5,191 nucleotides of DNA from Desulfobacteraceae bacterium UBA2771 (lineage in GTDB: Bacteria; Desulfobacterota; Desulfobacteria; Desulfobacterales; Desulfosarcinaceae): NCBI GenBank assembly GCA_002352605.1, contig DEIP01000171.1:19299-24489 (forward strand), read 5' to 3'. The first letter of the stretch is position 1, and each line of letters begins with the position of its first letter. The notes under the pieces are model-generated. The model worked only from the letters and a program-made list of their open reading frames with translations, did no database searches and had not been told where the DNA came from. A program made the translations under genes and the position numbers. Positions 1 through 5,191 of this stretch are shown here, piece after piece.

Positions 1-144
1 AAAATTGGACACTCTTGATTTACGGGCAACCTGTAATATCAGCTAGTTATCTGCAAAGCCGTTCAATAAAACACCATTTAAGGCAGAGAAATGTCTATTT
101 TTTGGCCCTCAAAATGGGTGGAAGTAACGAGGTCTAAACTAACT

Positions 145-180
145 GCTTCGGCCCTCTATTATGTTTGGCCGGAACGAAGC
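145..180 (+). other. Possible leader stem-loop before etfB
   Basis: GCTTCG at 145-150 is perfectly complementary to CGAAGC at 175-180. Just inside this stem, GGCC at 150-153 (sharing one base with the outer arm) can pair with GGCC at 167-170, leaving GGAA as a bulge on the 3' side. The structure ends 27 bp before the etfB Shine-Dalgarno and 40 bp before the start codon, so it would lie in the 5' UTR. It could be an mRNA structure or an operator half-site pair. It has no trailing T-run and so is not a classical terminator. The stem is short and may be coincidental. Confidence 0.25.
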
Positions 181-207
181 GATGCGACGTTCTATCCGTC
201 TTAAAAC

Positions 208-213
208 AGGAGG
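208..213 (+). promoter_or_regulatory. Ribosome binding site that fixes the etfB start
   Basis: A perfect AGGAGG lies seven bases before the ATG at 221. Two in-frame upstream ATGs (161 and 182) have no comparable purine-rich site, and the residues they would add do not fit the EtfB fold, which begins with a beta strand directly at M-H-I-V-V-L. The start is therefore placed at 221. Confidence 0.88.
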
Positions 214-220
214 TTATCCA

Positions 221-979
221 ATGCATATCGTTGTATTGGCAAAAGTCGTTCCGGATTACGAAGTCCCGGCTGGCGACTTTGAACTGACAAATAGTCGCGC
301 CCACAGTCGGTATAAGCGGATGATGGGTCTCTATGATGAAAATGCAATCGAATCGGGCGTACAATTAAAAGAAAAATATTCCGCTTCACTGACCATTGTA
401 TCTTATGGAATCAAAGCGGATATTCAGGTTTTGAGAAAGGCGGTGGCCATGGGTGGTGAAAAGCTCAGCCTGGTCTTAGGGGGGTCGGATGATCCTAACG
501 TCATCGCCGCCAATCTTAAAATGGCCGTCGAAAAACTGGAAGATGTCGATTTGATACTGGCCGGCCAGCAATCGGCGGATATGGACAGAGGTATCGTCCA
601 CGGCATGCTGGCCGAGATGCTCGGATTTGCGTTTATCCCTCAGGTTGCTAAGATCGAGCAGGAGGACGGACAATGGAAGGTTATTCAAAATACCGAAAGC
701 GGATCCAGTGAACTGAAATTTGGTGGCAAAGCGGTATTGTCGATTACCAGCGTGCCGGAAAACGTTCCTCGAATCCCTGTGGTCAGATCCATTTTTGCAG
801 CCAAAAAGAAACCGGTGGTTCAACTTCCGGAAATAGAAGGCGATGCGATGCCCGTCGATGAGCTTTCGGTTGATATACCCAAAATGGAATCTGTGTGTGA
901 ATTCCTGCCGACGGAAGATGATCCGGCGGAAACCGCTAAAATCTTGCTGGGCAGATTGAGGGAGGAACGGCTCATATGA
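221..979 (+). CDS. etfB: Electron transfer flavoprotein, beta subunit (EtfB)
   Basis: This is the beta subunit of the cytoplasmic EtfAB heterodimer, which accepts electrons from acyl-CoA dehydrogenases. The 252-residue length is normal for EtfB (about 250-270). The N-terminal strand MHIVVLAKVVPD (1-12) is typical of the family. LYDENAIESGVQLKE (37-51) matches the conserved 'D-x-x-A-x-E' helix. The LRKAVAMGGEK segment (71-81) and the nucleotide-loop region GQQSADMDRG (115-124, D-x-D-x-G) followed by MLAEMLG (129-135) are hallmarks. VPRIPVVRSIFAAKKKP (182-198) is the C-terminal family signature. The loop between residues 12 and 37 departs from the usual sequence. The start at 221 is set by an AGGAGG seven bases upstream. 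The stop overlaps the etfA start as ATGA (976-979), implying translational coupling. Whether the beta subunit binds AMP (ordinary ETF) or a second FAD (bifurcating ETF) cannot be settled by eye; the neighbouring EMO gene favours a non-bifurcating role. Confidence 0.95.
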   Translation: MHIVVLAKVVPDYEVPAGDFELTNSRAHSRYKRMMGLYDENAIESGVQLKEKYSASLTIVSYGIKADIQVLRKAVAMGGEKLSLVLGGSDDPNVIAANLKMAVEKLEDVDLILAGQQSADMDRGIVHGMLAEMLGFAFIPQVAKIEQEDGQWKVIQNTESGSSELKFGGKAVLSITSVPENVPRIPVVRSIFAAKKKPVVQLPEIEGDAMPVDELSVDIPKMESVCEFLPTEDDPAETAKILLGRLREERLI

Positions 980-1863
980 AAACCCTGATTATTGAAATGA
1001 TCGAGCCGAAGCGGCTCGGCGAACTGGTGACGGTGAGCAGGGAATTTTGTGAACAGCCCGACATGGTTGCCGTGGGAGCGGGGCAAATACCGGGTTCATT
1101 CGGTAAAGCATACCAGGTGGCGGATACTGTCGCTGCGAATTTGGTTTCGGATCTTGCTTCATTGATCCTGAAGGAGGGCTATGAAATTGTCTTACTGACC
1201 GCTTCAACCCTCGGTTCCGGGATTGCGGCCCCGCTTTCCGTTAAACTATCGGCGCCGGTGGTTTCAGAGGTAATTGGAATCAAGCCGGATCTTGTTGTCG
1301 AAAGGCCTTTGTACGGCGGAAAGGCGGTGGCGACCTACAAGCTCAACAAAATGCCGGCCATATTGACCATTCGGCGGAAATATTTTGAAGCCGCCGATTT
1401 GCAGGGATTCACTGATTCCTCGCCGCTCTCCATTGCTGAAAAAAAGGTCGCGCTGATCGCCGAAAAAGAGGAGAAAACGGAGGGGATTCCTCTTGAGGAT
1501 GCGGAAGTCATTGTTTCCGGAGGGAGGGGAATCGGTGCCGCGGAAAATTTTACCATGCTCCAGGATGTCGCCGATCTTCTCAATGGTGCCGTCGGCGCAT
1601 CCAGAGGCGCTGTCGACGAAGGATGGGTGCAGCCGACACAGCAGGTTGGACAAACCGGAAAAATCGTGGCCCCTGGTGTCTATTTTGCGATAGGCATATC
1701 CGGAGCCAGCCAGCATCTGGCAGGCATTGCCAACGCCAAATGTGTTGTCGCCATCAATAAGGATGAAGAGGCCAATATCTTCAAACGCGCGAGATTCGGA
1801 ATTGTCAGCGATTATAAAAAAATTGTGCCTGTTCTGATCGAAACCTTAAAAGAGGAAGCTTAA
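976..1863 (+). CDS. etfA: Electron transfer flavoprotein, alpha subunit (EtfA)
   Basis: This is the alpha subunit of EtfAB, carrying the mobile FAD that shuttles electrons between dehydrogenase and quinone oxidoreductase. The protein has 295 residues, slightly short of the usual 310-330. There is no N-terminal ferredoxin extension of the kind found on some bifurcating EtfA proteins. Residues 1-165 form the N-terminal alpha/beta domain. Residues 176-295 form the FAD domain, with SGGRG (181-185), GAVGASR (204-210), the flavin-binding QVGQTGK (223-229), GISGASQH (240-247) and AINKD (259-263), all near-canonical. GGAGG at 961-965 lies ten bases before the ATG, inside the end of etfB, and the two genes share four bases. 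The EMO gene begins on the base after the etfA TAA. The three genes are thus almost certainly one transcript made in matched amounts. Confidence 0.96.
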   Translation: MKTLIIEMIEPKRLGELVTVSREFCEQPDMVAVGAGQIPGSFGKAYQVADTVAANLVSDLASLILKEGYEIVLLTASTLGSGIAAPLSVKLSAPVVSEVIGIKPDLVVERPLYGGKAVATYKLNKMPAILTIRRKYFEAADLQGFTDSSPLSIAEKKVALIAEKEEKTEGIPLEDAEVIVSGGRGIGAAENFTMLQDVADLLNGAVGASRGAVDEGWVQPTQQVGQTGKIVAPGVYFAIGISGASQHLAGIANAKCVVAINKDEEANIFKRARFGIVSDYKKIVPVLIETLKEEA

Positions 1864-3837
1864 ATGGGGCGGACACCCTATTGGAACATCGACCTTGGTA
1901 TTCTTATCGATTTGTTTGCATTGCCGATGATCGTCATTTTTTTCTATGGTATGTATGGGCACTGGAAACGTATCCGTCAGGGCAAGGTCAGAGTCAATCT
2001 GGATTTGTCGAAATCGGCTGGGAAAATCGGCCCGGTATATCTTTACAGCCTGCTGACAAAAGGAATCCTGGGGACCAAGATATACAAAAAAATCTACACT
2101 GGGGTTGCCCATGGAGGACTGTTCTGGGGGATGGTCGTTCTGTTACTGGGAACCATCCTGGTATTTTTAAATGTGCTGTTCGGTTTACCCGTTTTTAGCG
2201 GTGGATTCAACCACTGGTTTATGGCCTTTGCACTCGATTTTGCCGGGCTCGCCGTTTTTGGCGGTATTCTTTTTTTCCTGGTCAGGAGATTGTTATTCCC
2301 ACCTGAAAGGTTAACAGAACCAAAATCACGCACTGGATTTTCGCCGATCGTTTTACTGCTTGGGGTGGTCATCCTTACCGGTTTCGTGGTGGAAGGCGGT
2401 AGAATCGCCTGCAATGGGATCGACAACGGATCCTTTATGGGCAATTATCTGTCGATGATGTTCGGCAAGGGTGATGAGTGGCTTACTTTGCACCGCTACA
2501 TGTGGTGGATCCATGGATTTCTTGCTCTTGGTTTTCTGGCTTATATCCCATACTCACCACTGGTGCATCTGCTTCTGGTACCCGTAAATGCGGCACTGGC
2601 CGATCCGATGCCGGGCACAAAAATGGGCCTCATTGATTTTTCCTCTTTTGAGGACGAGGAGAGCGAGGAGATGCCTGTGCTGGGAGCTGCCAAATTGGCG
2701 GATTTCAGCCGAAAAAGATTACTCGATTATTCAACCTGCCTGTGGTGTGGGCGATGTCATGAGGTTTGTCCGGCGGCACAAACCGGTAAACCATTGTCAC
2801 CCAAGGGTGTCATCATTACGCTCGCCGAATGCTTACAAGATGGTCGCGTGGAAGATGATTCTTTAATTGATTCATTGACCAGTGAAGCACTCTTTTGCTG
2901 TACTACCTGTGCCGCCTGCATGGAGGCATGTCCGGCCCTGATTAATCAGCCCAAAACGATCATGAAATTCAGGCAAAATCTCGTCATGGAGCGCTCCGAG
3001 ATTCCCGAACTGATGGGCAAGGCAAACAGCAGCCTTGAACTTCGGGGCCATCCGTTTTTCGGAACCGGCGCCGGACCGAATGATTGGTGTAAAGATCTGG
3101 ATGTTCCGCTTTTCGAAGAGGGAAAAACGGAATATTTACTGTGGATCGGCTGTTCAGTCACCTATGAAGAACGCGCCCAACAGATTGCCGGATCGATGGT
3201 GAAGATATTATCACATGCAGGTACCTCATTCGGAATTCTCGAAGAATTCCGCTGTACGGGGGATCCTGCCAAGCAGATGGGCAACGAATTCCAGTTTGCC
3301 GAGCTCGCTCAGCAGAATATTGAAGATTTTTCCGATCTGGGAATAAAAAAGATCATTACCATGTGCCCCCATTGCTATAACAGTTTCACCCGGCACTATC
3401 CGAAGCTGGGAGGCAATTACCAGGTTATTCCGCATTCGGTGTTTCTAAAATCGCTCTTAAAAGCCGGCCGGTTAAGCCTTAACAGAGAAACAAATACGAT
3501 ATGTTATCATGATCCCTGCTATCTTGGACGGCGTAACGCCATTTATGATGAACCGCGCGACGTGGTCAATTCAATGGGGAAATTGGTGGAAATGCCGCGC
3601 AATCGTAACGAAAGCTTTTGCTGCGGTGGCGGCGGCGGAAACTACTGGGCGGAAGAGGTGGGAACCAGAATTAATCAGGTAAGAGCCGAAGAGGCCCTTG
3701 GTACCGGGGCTGACTTTATCGCAACATCCTGTCCGTTTTGCCTTCTTATGTTAACCGATGGCGCCAAAAAGTTTACCGAAGATCAAAAGATATTCGATAT
3801 CGCCGAACTGGTCGCTCTGCAACTCGAGGAAAGATAA
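1864..3837 (+). CDS. Membrane-bound EtfAB:menaquinone oxidoreductase (EMO), NarI-like/HdrD-like Fe-S protein
   Basis: This protein probably takes electrons from reduced EtfAB and delivers them to menaquinone. Residues 1-245 form a NarI-like membrane domain with five hydrophobic segments (about 11-31, 85-107, 118-141, 160-178, 213-241). Charged loops after segments 1, 3 and 5 (e.g. HWKRIRQGK at 33-41, RRLLFPPER at 141-149) predict an outside N-terminus and a cytoplasmic C-terminus. Candidate haem b ligands are H83, H117, H210, H217 and H235. The cytoplasmic part has two 4Fe-4S motifs, C292/C295/C298/C302 and C346/C349/C352/C356. Two cysteine-rich CCG-type domains follow. The first has C430, C464-T-G and C501-x-x-C504, with Thr in place of the second Cys. 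The second is complete, with C552, C586-C587-G and C623-x-x-C626, and so can hold an HdrB-like non-cubane cluster. AGAGGA at 1851-1856 is the likely ribosome binding site. The family was long annotated as 'Fe-S oxidoreductase' or HdrD-like. Assignment as EMO rests on domain order plus the etfBA neighbours. Confidence 0.88.
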   Translation: MGRTPYWNIDLGILIDLFALPMIVIFFYGMYGHWKRIRQGKVRVNLDLSKSAGKIGPVYLYSLLTKGILGTKIYKKIYTGVAHGGLFWGMVVLLLGTILVFLNVLFGLPVFSGGFNHWFMAFALDFAGLAVFGGILFFLVRRLLFPPERLTEPKSRTGFSPIVLLLGVVILTGFVVEGGRIACNGIDNGSFMGNYLSMMFGKGDEWLTLHRYMWWIHGFLALGFLAYIPYSPLVHLLLVPVNAALADPMPGTKMGLIDFSSFEDEESEEMPVLGAAKLADFSRKRLLDYSTCLWCGRCHEVCPAAQTGKPLSPKGVIITLAECLQDGRVEDDSLIDSLTSEALFCCTTCAACMEACPALINQPKTIMKFRQNLVMERSEIPELMGKANSSLELRGHPFFGTGAGPNDWCKDLDVPLFEEGKTEYLLWIGCSVTYEERAQQIAGSMVKILSHAGTSFGILEEFRCTGDPAKQMGNEFQFAELAQQNIEDFSDLGIKKIITMCPHCYNSFTRHYPKLGGNYQVIPHSVFLKSLLKAGRLSLNRETNTICYHDPCYLGRRNAIYDEPRDVVNSMGKLVEMPRNRNESFCCGGGGGNYWAEEVGTRINQVRAEEALGTGADFIATSCPFCLLMLTDGAKKFTEDQKIFDIAELVALQLEER

Positions 3838-3903
3838 GCCCCGATCTCTTTACGCGACAAATTCGGATCAAGGTTTTGACGGGGATAAAAGTAAGGAGAG
3901 AAA
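3838..3903. other. Short intergenic gap between the EMO gene and the flavoprotein gene
   Basis: The gap is 66 bases. It contains a 5-bp complementary pair CCCCG (3839-3843) and CGGGG (3880-3884) separated by 36 bases, too weak to call a terminator, and no T-run follows it. No good promoter is visible. The simplest reading is transcription through from the etf-emo operon, though a separate weak promoter is not excluded. Confidence 0.5.
3893..3898 (+). promoter_or_regulatory. Ribosome binding site of the flavoprotein gene
   Basis: AAGGAG lies five bases before the ATG at 3904. It supports this start, as does the fact that the dinucleotide-binding strand begins almost at once (residues 4-10), as is usual in this superfamily. 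Confidence 0.8.
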
Positions 3904-4989
3904 ATGACTGATTACGATGTCGTCGTTATTGGCAGCGGTCCTGCGGGTTCCCTGGCGGCAAAAACCCTGGTGGATGCGGGATTGAAAGTTGTCATCCTAG
4001 AGCAGAAGAAATTACCCCGTTACAAAATGTGTACGGGAATGCTGTTCCCTGGCGCACAGAAGTTTTTAAAAGAACGTTATGGCGCAATTCCGGAACACGT
4101 ATTGTCCCAACCCAGCAAGTGGCATGGATATAAAATTTTCCCGACGGAAGCCACTACTGTGGAAGAATCCATGGAAATTTATTTTCCGATGGAACCGCTT
4201 TCGGAGCCGGGTTTGCCAGAGGGGATTATCAATACATGGCGGGATCCTCTTGACCACTGGCTGGCGAAAGAATCTGGGGCCGAGATAAAAGATGAATGTG
4301 ATTTTAAAAGCTTTACTGTTAAAGCGGATAGTATTACGGTCAATGCTATTTCTAAAGACAATACCCCTGCCGAGTTCAGGACTAAGTTCATGGTTGGCGC
4401 TGATGGTGCAGCTTCGAAAGTAAGGGGTATACTTTTTCCTCAATTCGATAAAAAACTTACATGGATTGCATGTTACGAACAGTGGCATCATGGAACCATA
4501 GACCTTGATCCTTATTGGTTGCATGGATTTCTTGACCCTCAGTTCACAGGATTATATTCATGTATATATAAAAAGGACGATTTCCTGCTTCAGGTAACGT
4601 GCGGAAGGGAGGGGCAAAGTATAAAGCAACTGCACAGCAATTTTTCTCATTACCTTAAAGAGGTCCACAACCTAAAGGTAACGGAAACGGCTAAAGAACA
4701 TGGCATCAGAATAAACGATATGGGGCCTTTAGGTGCTTTTTGTTTAGGTAAAGACAATATTCTGACTGCCGGTGACGCCGCCGGTTTTGTTTATCCATTT
4801 GGCGAAGGGATAACCGGTGCGATCATTTCAGGTGAAGTTGCCGCTCAAGCAATAATCAAAAGCCTGGAAAGCAAACAGATGGCAATTGATCATTATGCCG
4901 TCATGATTGAAAAGGAGGTCGACAGAACGAAGGCGGCGCATGCTTTTGCAGCGAAAGCGGGGATGGATCTGTTTCAGAACCGTGGTTAG
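3904..4989 (+). CDS. FAD-dependent oxidoreductase of the geranylgeranyl reductase / FixC-like superfamily
   Basis: This is a 361-residue flavoprotein with a Rossmann-type FAD fold at its N-terminus. The strand DVVVIG leads into GSGPAG (10-15), and E33 at the end of the second strand would bind the FAD ribose. PRYKMCTG (38-45) occupies the place of the cysteine-containing loop seen in geranylgeranyl reductases. VGADGAASKVR (164-174) is the 'DG' motif. TAGDAAGFVYPFGEGI (288-303) is the second FAD-phosphate motif, followed by the glycine-rich helix. No transmembrane segment, signal peptide or ferredoxin-type cysteine cluster is visible, so it is not a complete ETF-quinone oxidoreductase. It is somewhat shorter than many superfamily members. 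The substrate is unknown; plausible roles are reduction of isoprenoid double bonds (lipid or menaquinone side chain) or an auxiliary redox step with EtfAB. Its stop codon lies inside the palindromic element that follows. Part of the gene (about 4300-4700) looks more AT-rich than the etf genes. Confidence 0.85.
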   Translation: MTDYDVVVIGSGPAGSLAAKTLVDAGLKVVILEQKKLPRYKMCTGMLFPGAQKFLKERYGAIPEHVLSQPSKWHGYKIFPTEATTVEESMEIYFPMEPLSEPGLPEGIINTWRDPLDHWLAKESGAEIKDECDFKSFTVKADSITVNAISKDNTPAEFRTKFMVGADGAASKVRGILFPQFDKKLTWIACYEQWHHGTIDLDPYWLHGFLDPQFTGLYSCIYKKDDFLLQVTCGREGQSIKQLHSNFSHYLKEVHNLKVTETAKEHGIRINDMGPLGAFCLGKDNILTAGDAAGFVYPFGEGITGAIISGEVAAQAIIKSLESKQMAIDHYAVMIEKEVDRTKAAHAFAAKAGMDLFQNRG

Positions 4990-5010
4990 GGTTCGCGAAA
5001 AAATAACTTC
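4986..5010 (+). repeat. Left terminal inverted repeat of the palindromic element
   Basis: This arm begins TTAGGGTTCGCG and ends ATAACTTC. It is complementary to 5146-5170 except at two positions, one of which would still form a G-U wobble in RNA. Bases 4987-4989 of this arm are the TAG stop codon of the flavoprotein gene. Confidence 0.85.
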
Positions 5011-5039
5011 GCAGAATTGGCGGTCAGATTTGGTCCGGG

Positions 5040-5116
5040 TTTGGCTGATCCGAGAGAGAAAAACCACAGGAATAGCGAGCTATTTCGAGGCTTTTGAGAG
5101 TGAGGTGTCAGCCAAA
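5040..5116. repeat. Inner inverted repeat with apical hairpin
   Basis: TTTGGCTGA (5040-5048) is the exact reverse complement of TCAGCCAAA (5108-5116). Between them, AATAG (5071-5075) and CTATT (5080-5084) enclose CGAG and form the tip of the fold. Both pairs share the symmetry axis of the outer arms to within one base. Confidence 0.75.
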
Positions 5117-5145
5117 GATGGGCTGAAGGTGAGCTGCGAAAATGT

Positions 5146-5170
5146 GAAGTTATTTTTGCGCGAGCCCTAA
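5146..5170 (-). repeat. Right terminal inverted repeat of the palindromic element
   Basis: This arm begins GAAGTTATTTTT and ends GCCCTAA. It mirrors 4986-5010 with 23 of 25 matches. TA at 5168-5169 is the presumed second copy of the target dinucleotide. Confidence 0.85.
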
Positions 5171-5191
5171 GGAATTACCGATCATTTGTTG
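5171..5191. other. Flank after the palindromic element
   Basis: These 21 bases contain no recognisable feature. They should continue the original sequence that followed the flavoprotein stop codon before the element arrived. Confidence 0.4.

Larger units (their letters stand above)
1..220. other. Non-coding leader upstream of etfB
   Basis: I see no recognisable gene here. One forward frame is open from the window edge to a TAA at 135-137 (44 codons), but its translation has no family resemblance and it has no visible start. The stretch holds a 7-bp direct repeat GGCCCTC at 104-110 and 150-156, an imperfect stem-loop at 145-180, and the etfB ribosome binding site at 208-213. No -35/-10 pair with normal 16-18 bp spacing stands out, so the promoter is either a weak or alternative-sigma type or lies upstream of the window. 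Confidence 0.6.
4986..5170. mobile_element. MITE-like 185-bp palindromic element at a TA site
   Basis: The whole segment is a nested inverted repeat centred near 5078. The outer 25-bp arms (4986-5010 and 5146-5170) match at 23 of 25 positions. A perfect 9-bp inner pair lies at 5040-5048 and 5108-5116, and a short apical hairpin at 5071-5084 is centred on the same axis. The linkers between outer and inner arms are both exactly 29 bases and pair only partly. No transposase or credible protein is encoded. The ends read TTAGGG and CCCTAA, so a core beginning GGG and ending CCC is flanked by TA on both sides. That fits the TA duplication made by IS630/Tc1-mariner type transposases, which suggests a non-autonomous element. 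A dispersed hairpin repeat of another kind is the main alternative. It would fold into a long RNA hairpin if transcribed, but no T-run follows, so an intrinsic terminator role is not supported. Confidence 0.72.

Noticed and set aside
5..39. Sigma-70 type promoter using TTGGAC (5-10) or TTGATT (15-20) with TAATAT (34-39)
   Set aside because: The spacings are 23 and 13 bases, outside the workable range, and the -35 candidates match poorly.
3..137. Open forward frame running in from the window edge to a TAA at 135-137
   Set aside because: It has 44 codons, no visible start and no family resemblance; an open run of this length is not rare by chance.
161..220. Twenty-residue N-terminal extension of EtfB from ATG 161 or ATG 182
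   Set aside because: Neither upstream ATG has a Shine-Dalgarno, the extra residues do not resemble EtfB, and a perfect AGGAGG sits seven bases before ATG 221.
1264..1716. Long reverse-strand open frame inside etfA
   Set aside because: It lies wholly opposite strongly conserved EtfA coding sequence, has no ribosome binding site, and its translation has no domain signature.
3839..3884. CCCCG/CGGGG pair as a terminator between the EMO and flavoprotein genes
   Set aside because: It has only five base pairs over a 36-base loop and no T-run, so it cannot be called a terminator.
4907..5170. Forward open frame of 87 codons overlapping the end of the flavoprotein gene
   Set aside because: It is an out-of-frame read of the flavoprotein gene that continues through the palindromic element and stops at the element's terminal TAA. 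The product is basic, low in hydrophobic pattern and resembles no family.
5146..5170. Palindromic element as an intrinsic transcription terminator
   Set aside because: The T-rich run lies inside the stem rather than after it, and the bases after 5170 are not T-rich. The structure may still block exonucleases, but termination is not supported.

Overview
The window reads as a chromosomal segment from an anaerobic, respiring bacterium, most likely a member of the Desulfobacterota (sulfate reducer or syntroph type). The assignment rests on gene content, not on a marker gene. A compact etfB-etfA pair is fused in operon fashion to a membrane-bound iron-sulfur oxidoreductase of the EtfAB:menaquinone oxidoreductase (EMO) type, a module known from anaerobes that oxidise fatty or aromatic acyl-CoA compounds. 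Base composition is near 50 % GC by eye. All four genes lie on the + strand.

Layout: positions 1-220 are a non-coding leader with no confident promoter, ending in a very strong AGGAGG ribosome binding site. etfB (221-979) overlaps etfA (976-1863) by ATGA. The EMO gene (1864-3837) starts on the base directly after the etfA stop codon. After a 66-bp gap with its own Shine-Dalgarno comes a 361-residue FAD flavoprotein of the geranylgeranyl-reductase/FixC-like superfamily (3904-4989). The end of the window (4986-5170) is a 185-bp nested palindrome with 25-bp terminal inverted repeats, 23 of 25 matching. It looks like a MITE-type non-autonomous element inserted at a TA dinucleotide inside the flavoprotein's stop codon. 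The last 21 bases hold nothing recognisable.

How the genes work together: the EtfAB heterodimer collects electrons in the cytoplasm from acyl-CoA dehydrogenases (none is encoded in this window). It would pass them to the cytoplasmic iron-sulfur domains of EMO, which relay them through a five-helix, NarI-like haem b membrane domain to menaquinone. The flavoprotein is of unknown specificity. It could be a second redox partner, or an isoprenoid or quinone side-chain reductase; its position beside a menaquinone-reducing operon makes the latter worth testing.

The etf-emo module is a known type of system. The least ordinary items here are the palindromic element placed exactly on a stop codon, the unassigned flavoprotein, the CTG variant of the first CCG domain in EMO, and a divergent N-terminal loop in EtfB.
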